A stretch of DNA of 48,028 bases from Acidobacteriota bacterium (GTDB lineage: Bacteria; Acidobacteriota; Thermoanaerobaculia; Thermoanaerobaculales; Thermoanaerobaculaceae), in NCBI GenBank assembly GCA_003133645.1, contig PKYI01000054.1, positions 1 to 48,028 on the forward strand, read 5' to 3'. The position numbers and the translations under genes are program-made. The notes under the pieces are model-generated. The model ran no database searches, was not told the origin of the DNA, and saw nothing but the letters and a program-made list of their open reading frames with translations. The first letter of the stretch is position 1, and every line of letters begins with the position of its first letter. This document shows, in pieces, positions 1-7,815 of this stretch.

Positions 1-46
1 GTTTCTGTGGTGGTTACTGAAACAAGTGAGGTAAGCGCATGCCGCC

Positions 47-175
47 ACCTAACCAGCCGCTTGCAGGCGCCGCGCCCGCGGCCGTTGTGGTGTGGAGGCA
101 GGGGAGTGTTCGAAAATGGTGCGATGCCAGCGGGGTTAGGTTCAACGGGCGCGCGCCTGAAGCGGGGCGTTGGGC
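47..175 (+). mobile_element. integron attC recombination site (cassette-array remnant)
   Basis: The site has the full R''-L''-L'-R' architecture of an integron attC. R'' is ACCTAAC (47-53), followed by spacer CAGCC, then L'' GCTTGCAGGCG (59-69). On the other side are L' CGCCTGAAGC (154-163), spacer GGGGC and R' GTTGGGC (169-175). L'' and L' are complementary except for one extra G (63) in L'', the extrahelical base typical of attC. Pairing continues inward (59-78 with 146-163) with one further bulged C, giving an 18-bp stem. The total of 129 bp is within the usual attC range. An alternative R' (GTTAGGT, 135-141) pairs perfectly with R'' but has a poorer L partner. No integrase gene is visible, so intI would lie to the left or be absent. 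A frame ending at 32-34 may be the tail of the preceding cassette gene. Confidence 0.75.
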
Positions 176-205
176 ACCCGATGGACCCCGGTGCTAAACT
201 CAAGC

Positions 206-445
206 GTGTCGCCAACGGTTCGTCGGATCGGACCCTATCGCTTCTTCTTCTACGCGAGCGACTTGGGAGAACCTGCTCATATCCACGTGGAGCGCGACCG
301 AGCCGTTGCCAAGTTCTGGCTCGAACCTGTCAATCTGGATCGCTCGTGGGGATTTCCGGCCAGCGAACTGAGGAGGGTCGAAGAGCTCGTGGGCAGCAAC
401 GCGGCCCAGTTTGTGGAGGCTTGGCATGAGTTCTTTCGCCGCTAG
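206..445 (+). CDS. DUF4160 domain protein (first gene of an integron cassette)
   Basis: This 79-residue protein matches the DUF4160 pattern. It starts with a PTVRRIGPYRFFFY block, continues with EPAHIHVERD and AKFWLEPV, and ends in a helical tail with EAWHEFF. The family has no firmly established biochemical role. It is very often paired with DUF2442 in arrangements that look like toxin-antitoxin modules. I chose the GTG at 206 because the family pattern begins there; a TTG at 170 in the same frame lies inside the attC R' repeat. The 30-bp leader after the attC is typical of cassette genes. Base composition is visibly less GC-rich than the chromosome to the right, which fits acquisition by transfer. 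Confidence 0.8.
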   Translation: MSPTVRRIGPYRFFFYASDLGEPAHIHVERDRAVAKFWLEPVNLDRSWGFPASELRRVEELVGSNAAQFVEAWHEFFRR

Positions 446-701
446 ACGCCTACCCCTCGCCATGGACGTTCAGGTCTCGGAGGACGAGATTATCGTTTCA
501 CTTGCGGACGGTCGCCGTCTTTCGGCTCCGCTGGTCTGGTTTCCACGCCTTCTTGGCGCCTCAGCGACCGCTCGGTCCAACTGGAGGCTGATCGGAGATG
601 GCGAGGGCGTTCACTGGCCGGACACTGATGAGGACATTAGCGTTGAGGCTCTCTTGTCGGGTGTGCCGTCGGTGGATTTTGCGCACCGGGCCCCCGTCTA
701 A
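426..701 (+). CDS. DUF2442 domain protein (second gene of the cassette)
   Basis: This 91-residue protein shows the DUF2442 layout: an N-terminal beta strand pair (VQVSEDEIIVSLADGRRLSA), a central PLVWFPRLL segment, and GEGVHWPDTDEDISVEALL near the end. DUF2442 proteins are small and of unproven function; many sit beside DUF4160, HigB-like or RelE-like genes and are suspected antitoxins or DNA-binding partners. The ATG at 426 overlaps the upstream gene by 20 nt, so the two are probably translationally coupled. Its TAA stop (699-701) is embedded in the R'' box of the next attC-like sequence, as is common in integron cassettes. Confidence 0.8.
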   Translation: MSSFAARRLPLAMDVQVSEDEIIVSLADGRRLSAPLVWFPRLLGASATARSNWRLIGDGEGVHWPDTDEDISVEALLSGVPSVDFAHRAPV

Positions 702-718
702 CAGTTCGTTGCAGTGGA
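696..718 (+). mobile_element. left half of a second attC site (R''-spacer-L'')
   Basis: R'' GTCTAAC (696-702), spacer AGTTC (703-707) and L'' GTTGCAGTGGA (708-718) closely follow the 5' half of classical attC sites such as those of aadA cassettes. The cassette gene's stop codon lies inside R''. No GTTRRRY core or complementary L' occurs in the next 140 bases, so the right half seems to have been lost. The array probably ends here against chromosomal DNA. Confidence 0.55.
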
Positions 719-1044
719 TTGCTCCGAGGCCGCGTGACCCCCGCTCGTCCCGTCCCCGCCAGGACTGCGAGACCGCGGGAGCGTGGGGTGCCGTCGATCC
801 GCCGGTGCCGCTGGTGGCCACTGGCTCATTCGCCCGCGGGACCCGCAAGCACGGCAACCTCCACGCAGTGGACGAGTGACCGATGTCGGCGGCGCCTTGA
901 CCTGCCTCTTAGGCACCTCCCTCGCCTGGTTGAGCTACGATCGGAGGCGATGCTCGTCCGGCGTGCGAGCCGGCGCGCCGCTGAACCTGATACGTCAACA
1001 GTGCCGGCCCCGCCGTTGGTTCGGGGCGTGACCGGGGAGGGATT
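719..1044. other. non-coding gap, no recognisable gene
   Basis: About 325 bases between the attC remnant and the next gene. Short open frames exist but none looks like a known protein, and no RNA gene is apparent. The last bases carry the ribosome-binding site GGGGAGGG for the gene at 1045. The stretch may be decayed cassette or junction DNA. Confidence 0.5.
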
Positions 1045-1698
1045 ATGAGGAGTCGCCTCGTCGTCTTCGCTGCGTCGGTGTCCGTCCTGCTAGGGTCAAC
1101 ATGGGTCGCCGCCCAATCGCCTGCGCCGATTCAGCTCCCCGCGCCGCAGACGGAGGGGGGCAAGCCGCTGATGCAAGCGCTCGCGCTGCGGGCGACGAGC
1201 CGCGAGTTCGCGCCCGGCCCGCTGCCGCCGCAGACCCTCTCGAACCTGCTGTGGGCGGCGTGGGGGATCAACCGTCCGGACTCCGGCAAGCGAACGGCGC
1301 CCTCCGCCCGCAACTGGCAGGAGACGGACCTCTACCTCGTCACCGCCTCCGGCGCGTACCTCTACGACGCCGCGGCCAACCGGCTCGTGGCCGTCGCGGC
1401 CGCCGACCTGCGTGCCCTCGCTGGGGCGCAGGCGTTCGTCAAGGAGGCCCCGGTGACGTTGGTGTTCGTCGCCGACACGACGCGCATGAAGGGCGCTCCA
1501 CCCGAGATGCAGCAGAGCTACGCGTGGGCGGACGCGGCGTTTATCAGCCAGAACGTCTACCTGTTCTGCGCCTCCAGCGGGCTGGCCACCGGTGTGCGCG
1601 CGATGGTAGACCGTCTCCCGCTCGCAAAGGCGCTCAAACTCGCCCCGACGCAGCTCATCACCCTGGCCCAGTCGGTCGGCTACCCGAAGAAGCAGTGA
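1045..1698 (+). CDS. secreted nitroreductase-family (SagB-like) protein
   Basis: This 217-residue protein begins with a signal peptide (charged MRSR, a hydrophobic run, then WVAAQS with a likely cleavage after AQ). The rest is a nitroreductase-fold domain of the SagB-type or short nitroreductase-like kind. It has RATSREFAPGPLPPQTLSNL at the start, LLWAAWGINRPDSGKRTAPSARNWQ for FMN/substrate contact, and QNVYLFCASSGLATGVRAMVDR as the dimer/FMN helix. Homologues are flavin-dependent oxidoreductases of mostly unknown substrate, and the signal peptide suggests a periplasmic location. The start has a good GGGGAGGG site 5 nt upstream. It is monocistronic by context. Confidence 0.8.
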   Translation: MRSRLVVFAASVSVLLGSTWVAAQSPAPIQLPAPQTEGGKPLMQALALRATSREFAPGPLPPQTLSNLLWAAWGINRPDSGKRTAPSARNWQETDLYLVTASGAYLYDAAANRLVAVAAADLRALAGAQAFVKEAPVTLVFVADTTRMKGAPPEMQQSYAWADAAFISQNVYLFCASSGLATGVRAMVDRLPLAKALKLAPTQLITLAQSVGYPKKQ

Positions 1699-1726
1699 CG
1701 CCCACGGCGCCGCGCGAAGAGACCGC

Positions 1727-1754
1727 GGTCCGGGGTTCGGGGCTCGGGGTTCGG
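1727..1754 (-). repeat. degenerate heptamer array (CCGGACC type), 4 units
   Basis: Read on the plus strand the units are GGTCCGG, GGTTCGG, GGCTCGG and GGTTCGG, each exactly 7 nt. This is the reverse complement of the CCGGACC family that recurs through the arn locus. The array lies 28 bp after the stop of the nitroreductase gene. Confidence 0.7.
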
Positions 1755-1919
1755 GCAAGGCGAAGACGTGGTCAGTGGTCCGAACCGGCCGCCGCCGGCC
1801 CCAGGCCGCGCGGCCCCAAGCCCCTCCCTCGAAGACGACGGGCTAAGCGCTAGGCAGGCCCTCCAAGCTTGGGGCGTGCAGCCGCGCCGCCGAGAGTGGG
1901 CCAGATGCTAGGAGGACGA

Positions 1920-1969
1920 GGCGGTCGGACCGGAGCGTAGCCGGAGGCTACGTGAGGATCCGAACCGCC
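1920..1969. other. intergenic two-stem hairpin element
   Basis: The gap 1699-2018 contains, besides the heptamer array, an imperfect palindrome. An outer stem pairs GGCGGT-CGGA (1920-1929) with TCCGAACCGCC (1959-1969), with one bulged A. A perfect inner 7-bp stem pairs CGTAGCC (1936-1942) with GGCTACG (1946-1952) around a GGA loop. The asymmetric internal loop and lack of a T-run make a simple terminator unlikely. It looks like a dispersed REP-like element or a structured RNA. A 10-bp palindrome CCAAGCTTGG sits just upstream at 1863-1872. Confidence 0.45.
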
Positions 1970-2018
1970 GAAAGCCGACAACGCAGATGGTCCGCTATCG
2001 GCGACGCCAGCCGGAGCG

Positions 2019-3737
2019 CTACTGGATCTGGATGGGGGGGAGCCACACCGGCCCCGGCGCCGCGATCTTCCCGGCGATCGCCTCCCTGACCATCGTCTCC
2101 AACCGGGCGCCGGCGTCGTCCTTCTCCAGGATCCGCTGCCACAGCGGCTTCGTCCGCGGGTAATACGTGAGCTCGACTGCGGCGTCCGGCTTCAGGCCCG
2201 CGAGTTGCTTGGCGACCACGACCGCGTCGTCGAACGTGCCGAGTTGGTCCACGAGGCCCTTCTCCTTGGCCTGCGCGCCGGTGAAGACGCGCCCGCGGCC
2301 GATCGCGTCCACCTGCTCGGGGGTCATCTTGCGGGCGGCCGACACCCGCCGCAGGAACGCGTCGTAGACCCGGTCGAGGGACCCCTGTACGGCCTTCCGC
2401 TGTTCCGGCGTCCAGGGATCCACGGAGCTGTAGAAGCCGGCGTTCGGGGCGGCGTCGATCCTCCCCCAGGTGACGCCCAGTTTGTCTTCCCAGAACTTCG
2501 TCATGTCGAGGTGGCCGGCGAAGACGCCGATCGAGGCGGTGATCGTTCCGGGATCGGCGACGATCCTGTTCGCTCCGCAGGCGATCCAGTAGCCGCCCGA
2601 GGCCGCCACGTCGCCCATCGAGACCACCACGGGGATCTTGGCGGCCGTCTTGGCCATCTCGGCCCGGATGATCTCGGAGGCCACCACGCTGCCGCCCGGC
2701 GAGTTGATCCGGAACACCACCGCCTTGGCGCCGGAGTCCCGCACCTGGCGCCAGGCGCGTGCGATCGCATCGGAGCCCATGATGTCGCCGCCGAACACCG
2801 GCATCGGCGAGTAGCCGCTCTCGCCACGCAGGATCTCGCCGTCCGCCACCAGCACGGCGATCGGGGTGCCGCTGGTGTTCGGACGGTCGGCCTTCAGGTA
2901 CCGCCGGATCGAAACCTCGTCGAGCTTCCTCCCGTTCAGGGTCGAGCTCTCCTCGACGAAGGTCTCCCAGTCCGCGATCTGGTCCACCAGCTTTTCCTTG
3001 AGCGCATCGGGCCCGAGAAACGGACCGCGCTGAATCAGGCCGGCCGCCTCGGCCGGGGTGAAGCCGCGCCCGGCGGCGATCCCCGCCGCCACCTGACTCG
3101 ACAGAGAATCGAGCAGCCAGGTGGTCATCTCCCGCGCCTCCGGTGTGAAGTCCTTATCGGTGTAAAAGAAGCGCGCGCTCTTGTAGGCCCCGATTCCGGG
3201 GAACTCGGGGACGATCCCGAGCTTGTCGAGGGTGCCGCGGATGAACGGCGTGCGCGAGGCCAGACCGGTGATGTTGATGTCGCCCATCGGACCGAGGACG
3301 ACCCGCCGGCAGCCCGTGGCCAGGAGGTACTGCGCGTTGCCCGGGGCGCCCTCGCCGGCGGTCTCGAGGTACGCCGAGGTGGCCTTGCCGGCCTTGCCCA
3401 CCTTCTCGAGCAGCCCGCGCAGCTCCTCGATCGTCGCGAACCCGGCGCTGAACTCCTGCACCTTGACCCGCACCGCCCGGATGCGCGGGTCCGAGACGGC
3501 CTGCACCAGCGCGTCGCGCAGGTCGCGGCGCGACAGGGTGCGGTCGCCGAAGAGGTCCCCGAACGGGGAACCCGAGGACAGCTCCGGGATCGACCCGGCG
3601 ATCTCGATCGTCAGGATGCTGTCCCCCGGCACGTGCCGGGTCGCGTAGCGCGTCCCGAGCGCGACCGCCAGCACGCCGATCACCAGGATCGCGAGCACAC
3701 CACCTACCGCCGCCAGCGCCTTCGTCCGCGTCGTCAT
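2019..3737 (-). CDS. sppA: signal peptide peptidase SppA, 67K type
   Basis: This is a 572-residue inner-membrane serine protease (peptidase family S49) that degrades signal peptides after cleavage. It has an N-terminal membrane anchor (about residues 7-28) and two tandem S49 domains, the long SppA architecture of E. coli. The expected Ser/Lys dyad is present: Lys186 in [11 protein letters not shown] of the first domain and Ser350 in [11 protein letters not shown] of the second. The ATG at 3737 has GGAGG 8 nt upstream; the frame stays open further 5' but without family similarity. It lies 145 bp downstream of the M3 peptidase gene on the same strand, so the two may be co-transcribed. Confidence 0.92.
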   Translation of the reverse strand: MTTRTKALAAVGGVLAILVIGVLAVALGTRYATRHVPGDSILTIEIAGSIPELSSGSPFGDLFGDRTLSRRDLRDALVQAVSDPRIRAVRVKVQEFSAGFATIEELRGLLEKVGKAGKATSAYLETAGEGAPGNAQYLLATGCRRVVLGPMGDINITGLASRTPFIRGTLDKLGIVPEFPGIGAYKSARFFYTDKDFTPEAREMTTWLLDSLSSQVAAGIAAGRGFTPAEAAGLIQRGPFLGPDALKEKLVDQIADWETFVEESSTLNGRKLDEVSIRRYLKADRPNTSGTPIAVLVADGEILRGESGYSPMPVFGGDIMGSDAIARAWRQVRDSGAKAVVFRINSPGGSVVASEIIRAEMAKTAAKIPVVVSMGDVAASGGYWIACGANRIVADPGTITASIGVFAGHLDMTKFWEDKLGVTWGRIDAAPNAGFYSSVDPWTPEQRKAVQGSLDRVYDAFLRRVSAARKMTPEQVDAIGRGRVFTGAQAKEKGLVDQLGTFDDAVVVAKQLAGLKPDAAVELTYYPRTKPLWQRILEKDDAGARLETMVREAIAGKIAAPGPVWLPPIQIQ

Positions 3738-3882
3738 GGGTTCCTCCACCAGTTCCGCCCCCGATGATACGCGACCGCCGTCGCCGAGGTTGCCGACCGG
3801 CCCGTGCCGCGGCGGAACGCGGAGGAAAGAAAGGGGAAGCCCGCAGGCCTCCCCGGACCACCGCCGTGGCACGGAGCCGCGG

Positions 3883-5760
3883 TTACTTGGCGGCGTCGCG
3901 CTTGGCCACGATCTTCTCGATCTCGTCCATCGCCCAGTTCATCTGCGCCTCGAGCGCCCGGTACGGGGCCGGCGTCGCGAGGTCCACGCCCGCCTCCTTG
4001 AGCAACTGGTACGGGTAGCGCGAGCCGCCGGCCTTGAGCAGGCCCAAGTACCGCTCTCGGGCCCCGGGCTGGCCGTCGAGCACCTCGCGGGCGAGCTGCG
4101 TCGAGGCGGCCAGCGAGGTGGCGTACTGGTAGACGTAGAAGTCCATGTAGAAGTGCGGGATGTACGCCCACTCCACGGTGACCTCGTCGGGGATGCGGAC
4201 GACCCCCTGGTCGCTGCCGTGGTAGCGCCTGAGCAGCTCGCCGTAGATCTTCGTGAGCTTCGCGCCGGTCAGCGCCTCGCCCCTCTCGACCGCCTCGTGG
4301 ATGGCGAGCTCGAACTCCGCGAACATCGCCTGGCGGAAGAACGTCCCGCGCAGGCTCTCGAGGTAGTTGCCGAGCAGGAAGAGCCGCTCGTCGTCGGTCG
4401 CCGCCTGCGACAGCATCCGCCGCAGCAGCAGCGCCTCGTTGAACGTCGAGGCGACCTCCGCCACGAAGATCGAGTAGTCCGCGGTCGGGTACGGCTGCGC
4501 CTGGTTCGCAAGGTACGAGTGCATCGCGTGGCCCCACTCGTGCGCGACCGTGGACACGCTCTCGTAGTCGTCGTTGTAGTTGGTCAGGACGTAGGGGTGG
4601 ACGTCGTAGGCGGAACCGTTGGAGTACGCGCCCGAGCGCTTCCCCGGCTGCGGGAAGACGTCCATCCAGCGCGACGCGAACCCCTTACGGACCGTGGCCA
4701 CGTACTCCGGCCCGAGCGGCGCGAGCGCCTCGAGCACGAGCGCCTCGCCCTTGGCGATCGGGAAGCTCATGTCCACGTGCTTGACGAGCGGCGGATAGAT
4801 GTCGTAGTAGGCCAGGTCCGGGATGCCGAGCAGCTTGGCGCGCAGCCTGAAGGCGCGGTAGAGGGTCGGCAGCGCGTGGTTCGTCTCGCTGATGAGCGTC
4901 CGGTAGACCGCTTCGGGGACGTTGCTGCCGTCGATCGCCGCGTCCAGGCACGACGGGTAGTTGCGGGCCCGCGCGTAGAACAGGTCGCGCTTGACCTCGG
5001 CGTCGAGGGTGGTCCCGAACGTCCGCTCGTACCCCTTGAACGTCTTCCAGAACTCGCGGAAGACGATGATGCGGTCGGCGCGGTTCGGCAGCGCCCGGTA
5101 CTTGGCGTAGCCGGCCTGGTCGAGACGCACCTTCTTGCCGTCCGAAAGCGTGACCTCGGGGAACGGCACGTCGGCGTTGGCGAGGACGCCGTAGATCGTC
5201 GAGGGTGCCGGCGTCACGAGTCCGGCCTCGGCGAGCAGCTTCTCCTCGGGCTGCGACAGGGTGTGCGCCCGCTGCCGCTCGATATCCTCGAGGAAGAACC
5301 GGTACGGCGCGAGGCCAGGCGCCTGCTCGATGAACCCGGCGACGGTGCCGGCGGGCAGCGCCAGCACCTCGGGCGCGATCCAGGACGTGGCCGCGGCGAA
5401 CTGGGCGCCGAGCTGCATCACTTCCTGGCGGGCGCCGAGCGCCTCGGGCACCCGCGTGTCCTCGTCCGAGCGCATCGAGGCGTACGAGCTGATCCTGCCG
5501 AACTCCTTGGCGAGGCCGAAGTAGAGGTCGAGCGCGGACTGCATCGCCGCCGGCGAGCGGCCGAGCGTGCCGCGGTGGGCGTCGAACTCGGGAAGCCGCC
5601 CGGCGAACTGCTGCCGCGCCGCGTCGAACGCCGCCGGCGTGGCGTAAAGATCGTTCAGATTCCAGCGATACGCTTCGGGCACCTTGCCCGGCGCCTGCGC
5701 AAATGCCGTCACGCTCATGACGCCCCCCAACACGATCCCTGCCACCCATATTCTCGCCAT
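3883..5760 (-). CDS. pepF: oligoendopeptidase F-like M3 metallopeptidase, exported
   Basis: This 625-residue zinc peptidase of family M3B cleaves short peptides. An N-terminal signal peptide (about 1-22, ending TAFAQA) suggests a periplasmic enzyme, unlike the classical cytoplasmic PepF. The helical N-terminal domain leads to the zinc site HEWGH (407-411), with the third ligand in FVAEVASTFNE (Glu435). The C-terminal part has the family YATSLAASTQLA segment. Length is normal for the family. It sits between queA (99 bp upstream) and sppA on the same strand, with no strong terminator between them. Confidence 0.9.
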   Translation of the reverse strand: MARIWVAGIVLGGVMSVTAFAQAPGKVPEAYRWNLNDLYATPAAFDAARQQFAGRLPEFDAHRGTLGRSPAAMQSALDLYFGLAKEFGRISSYASMRSDEDTRVPEALGARQEVMQLGAQFAAATSWIAPEVLALPAGTVAGFIEQAPGLAPYRFFLEDIERQRAHTLSQPEEKLLAEAGLVTPAPSTIYGVLANADVPFPEVTLSDGKKVRLDQAGYAKYRALPNRADRIIVFREFWKTFKGYERTFGTTLDAEVKRDLFYARARNYPSCLDAAIDGSNVPEAVYRTLISETNHALPTLYRAFRLRAKLLGIPDLAYYDIYPPLVKHVDMSFPIAKGEALVLEALAPLGPEYVATVRKGFASRWMDVFPQPGKRSGAYSNGSAYDVHPYVLTNYNDDYESVSTVAHEWGHAMHSYLANQAQPYPTADYSIFVAEVASTFNEALLLRRMLSQAATDDERLFLLGNYLESLRGTFFRQAMFAEFELAIHEAVERGEALTGAKLTKIYGELLRRYHGSDQGVVRIPDEVTVEWAYIPHFYMDFYVYQYATSLAASTQLAREVLDGQPGARERYLGLLKAGGSRYPYQLLKEAGVDLATPAPYRALEAQMNWAMDEIEKIVAKRDAAK

Positions 5761-5859
5761 CGTCTCCTCCGAGTGTTCCGGTACGACCCCGGGGAGTGTA
5801 CCTCGGACCGGCGCCGCCGCGTCTCCCGAATCGACGGCCGGCCGTCCGGCGGGCGGCCG

Positions 5860-6885
5860 CTACACCACGAGCATCGCGTCGCCGAACGAGTAGAACGCGA
5901 AGCGCTCGCGCACCGCCAGCTCGTACGCCGCCAGAACTCGTTCTCGCCCCGCCAGCGCCGACACCAGCATCAGCAGGGTCGAGCGCGGCAGGTGGAAGTT
6001 CGTGAGCAACGCCCCGGTGCCGCGGAAGGCGTAGCCGGGCCAGATGAACACGTCGGCGCGGCCGGCGCCGGGGAGGACGCGACCGCCGCCGGTTGCGAGC
6101 GCGTGCTCGAGAGCGCGGCACGAGGTGGTGCCGACGCACACCACGCGCCGCCCGGCCCCGAGGGCGCGGTTCAGGGCGGCCGCGGCCGCCGGCGATACCT
6201 CGTAGTCCTCGGGGTCGAGACGGTGCTCGCGAGGGTCGTCCGCCTGCACCGGCTTGAACGTCCCCGGGCCGACGTGGAGCGTGAGGCGGACCGTCTCGAC
6301 GCCGCGGTCGGCCAGCGCCTCGAGCATCTCGGGGGTGAAGTGGAGGCCCGCCGTGGGCGCCGCCACGGCGCGGCCGGTGCGGGCGTAGACGGTCTGGTAG
6401 CGCTCGCGGTCGGCGGCGCTCGGGCCATTCTCGCGCCGGATGTACGGCGGCAGCGGCACCTCGCCGACGGCGGCGAGCGCCGCCTCGTCGAGCGGCGGCG
6501 AGAACTCCACCCGCCAGGTCCCCTCGAGGAGGCGCTCGCGGGGAACCGCGTGCCCGGCCGCGAGCGCGAGCGCCACGCCCTCGCGCAGCCGCTTCGCCGG
6601 CCGCGCCATCACCTCCCAGTCGGCGCCGCCGAGGGGCCGCACAAGCAGCAGCTCGGCCTCGCCCCCACCCGGCCGCCGCGCCCGCAGCCGCGCCGGGATC
6701 ACCCTGACGTCGTTGAGCAGGAGCAGGTCGGCGGCGGCGAGCACCGCCGGCAGCGACGACACCCGGTCGAGCAACATCGCGCCCGTGTCGCGGCGCAGGA
6801 CCAGCAGGCGGGAGGTCCCGCGCGGCCGCGCCGCCTGCGCGATTAGCTCCTCGGGGAGGTCGTATTCGAAATCCGCGGTCCGCAC
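5860..6885 (-). CDS. queA: S-adenosylmethionine:tRNA ribosyltransferase-isomerase QueA
   Basis: This 341-residue enzyme transfers the ribosyl moiety of SAM to 7-aminomethyl-7-deazaguanine in tRNA, forming epoxyqueuosine. It shows DFEYDLPEELIAQ at the start, then LLLLNDVRVIPARL, the hallmark AAPTAGLHFTPEMLEAL, HVGPGTFKPV, and ends with FYSFGDAMLVV. Length and ends agree with the family, so it is complete. It is the first gene of a minus-strand run queA-pepF-sppA. The 222 bp upstream separate it from a divergent membrane-protein gene and should hold its promoter. Confidence 0.95.
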   Translation of the reverse strand: MRTADFEYDLPEELIAQAARPRGTSRLLVLRRDTGAMLLDRVSSLPAVLAAADLLLLNDVRVIPARLRARRPGGGEAELLLVRPLGGADWEVMARPAKRLREGVALALAAGHAVPRERLLEGTWRVEFSPPLDEAALAAVGEVPLPPYIRRENGPSAADRERYQTVYARTGRAVAAPTAGLHFTPEMLEALADRGVETVRLTLHVGPGTFKPVQADDPREHRLDPEDYEVSPAAAAALNRALGAGRRVVCVGTTSCRALEHALATGGGRVLPGAGRADVFIWPGYAFRGTGALLTNFHLPRSTLLMLVSALAGRERVLAAYELAVRERFAFYSFGDAMLVV

Positions 6886-7107
6886 GAGGGGATGCTACAC
6901 GCTCGCGGATCCGCACGTTCAGAAGCTGGGAGGTGAAAGGGCAAAATGGAAGAGGGCAATGGGTATGCGTGCGACGTGCGGAGGCCGGAATGGCCGAGGC
7001 CCCCAGAGCGTTGACGAGAGCGTTGGTCAATATCGAGATTGGGGAGGGCTGTACGCCGAGCCCCGAGGGGGGGCGGAAGGCACCTTTCAGCCCTCAAGGA
7101 GGATGAG

Positions 7108-7566
7108 ATGGACTCGCACGGATACGTCGAAACGCTTGCCCACCGACTCCTCCAGCTGGGGATCGTTCTGTTCCTCATCGGTCTGCTGACCGGATTCGTG
7201 GCCCCCACCCTGACAAACCCGCGGATGGGGCTCGCGAGCCACCTTGAAGGCATCCTGAACGGGCTCTTTCTCGTCCTTCTCGGCCTGGTATGGAAGCAGC
7301 TCAGCCTCTCCAGGATCACCCTCGTGACCACGTTCTGGCTCGCGGTCTACGGCACGTTCGCCAACTGGGCGGGCACGCTTCTCGGGGCGTTCTGGGGCGC
7401 GAGCGCCTTCATGCCCATCGCCGCGGCCGGGCATCACGCGTCCGTGGCGAAGGAGGCGGTGATCAGCGCTCTGCTTGTCACGCTCTCGCTTGCCATGGTG
7501 ACCGTCTGCATCCTCGTCCTCTGGGGACTGAGAGCCGGAGCGACCAGGCTTGACGGCGCCGCCTGA
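7108..7566 (+). CDS. HabA-like (hydroxylaminobenzene mutase family) membrane protein
   Basis: This 152-residue integral membrane protein has four predicted hydrophobic helices (around 13-32, 47-62, 72-92 and 117-140). The pattern LLTGFVAPTLTNPRMGLASHLEGILNG, the later LYGTFANW-like segment (AVYGTFANWAGTLLGAFWGA) and MPIAAAG resemble, from memory, hydroxylaminobenzene mutase HabA and its relatives. HabA rearranges hydroxylaminobenzene to 2-aminophenol in nitrobenzene degradation, but most family members have no proven substrate. The ATG at 7108 follows AAGGAGG by 4-5 nt. The gene stands alone, divergent from queA. An inverted repeat TTGAC...GTCAA (7011-7030) upstream could be an operator. Confidence 0.6.
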   Translation: MDSHGYVETLAHRLLQLGIVLFLIGLLTGFVAPTLTNPRMGLASHLEGILNGLFLVLLGLVWKQLSLSRITLVTTFWLAVYGTFANWAGTLLGAFWGASAFMPIAAAGHHASVAKEAVISALLVTLSLAMVTVCILVLWGLRAGATRLDGAA

Positions 7567-7592
7567 GCCTTGAAGATGTGCAGCGCCAGAAT

Positions 7593-7613
7593 TCCTCTGC
7601 GACCGTCAGAGGA
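7593..7613. terminator. weak hairpin between convergent genes
   Basis: Perfect 7-bp stem TCCTCTG (7593-7599) / CAGAGGA (7607-7613) with a 7-nt loop, 27 bp after the HabA-like stop. It overlaps the stop codon of the convergent small gene. There is no T-run on either strand, so intrinsic termination is only a possibility. Confidence 0.3.
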
Positions 7614-7815
7614 GAAAGCGGTGCCCGGTCCCCGGGAGCGGGCGGGGCAAAGCCGAAAGGGAGCCGAGAAGCGTGCTGGAGCCGGTCAGAAATGCCAGCA
7701 ACGCCGCCGGGGTGACGGCTCCGCGCGCCGCCGCCCGCGCGGCGGCCAACACCTCGCGCCGCCGCGGGTCGGCGGCCTCGGCGAGCATCCCGGCGCGTTC
7801 CTCACTCGAAAGCAT
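7606..7815 (-). CDS. small hypothetical protein coupled to a nucleotidyltransferase
   Basis: This is a 69-residue protein with an alpha-helical, Ala/Arg-rich N-terminal half (LSSEERAGMLAEAADPRRRE) and a segment TPAALLAFLTGSSTLLGSL. I do not recognise the family. Its ATG lies inside the last codons of the upstream nucleotidyltransferase gene (14-nt overlap, different frame), so translation is probably coupled. The pairing suggests a partner of the nucleotidyltransferase, possibly a two-component toxin-antitoxin-like unit. A small accessory of unrelated function is equally possible. Confidence 0.5.
   Translation of the reverse strand: MLSSEERAGMLAEAADPRRREVLAAARAAARGAVTPAALLAFLTGSSTLLGSLSALPRPLPGTGHRFLL

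Noticed and set aside
135..141. GTTAGGT as the R' box of attC
   Set aside because: It pairs perfectly with R'' but the adjacent L segment pairs poorly; the GTTGGGC at 169-175 gives a long L''/L' stem with an extrahelical base.
7..429. 140-residue open frame across the attC and DUF4160 region
   Set aside because: It runs through the attC palindrome and overlaps the DUF4160 gene in another frame, and it has no family similarity.
929..935. GTTGAGC as the right half of the second attC
   Set aside because: It is 230 bp from R'', too far for most attC sites, and no complementary L' precedes it.
3736..6846. Very long plus-strand open frame opposite sppA, pepF and queA
   Set aside because: The frame is rich in Arg, Gly and His without any recognisable motif; it is the antisense shadow of three well-identified genes in GC-rich DNA.
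4685..7030. Long minus-strand frame overlapping pepF and queA
   Set aside because: Low-complexity Arg/Pro/Ala protein in an alternative frame of known genes; no family similarity.
7011..7040. Sigma-70 promoter for the HabA-like gene (TTGACG box)
   Set aside because: The -35 is good but no acceptable -10 box lies at 16-18 nt spacing.
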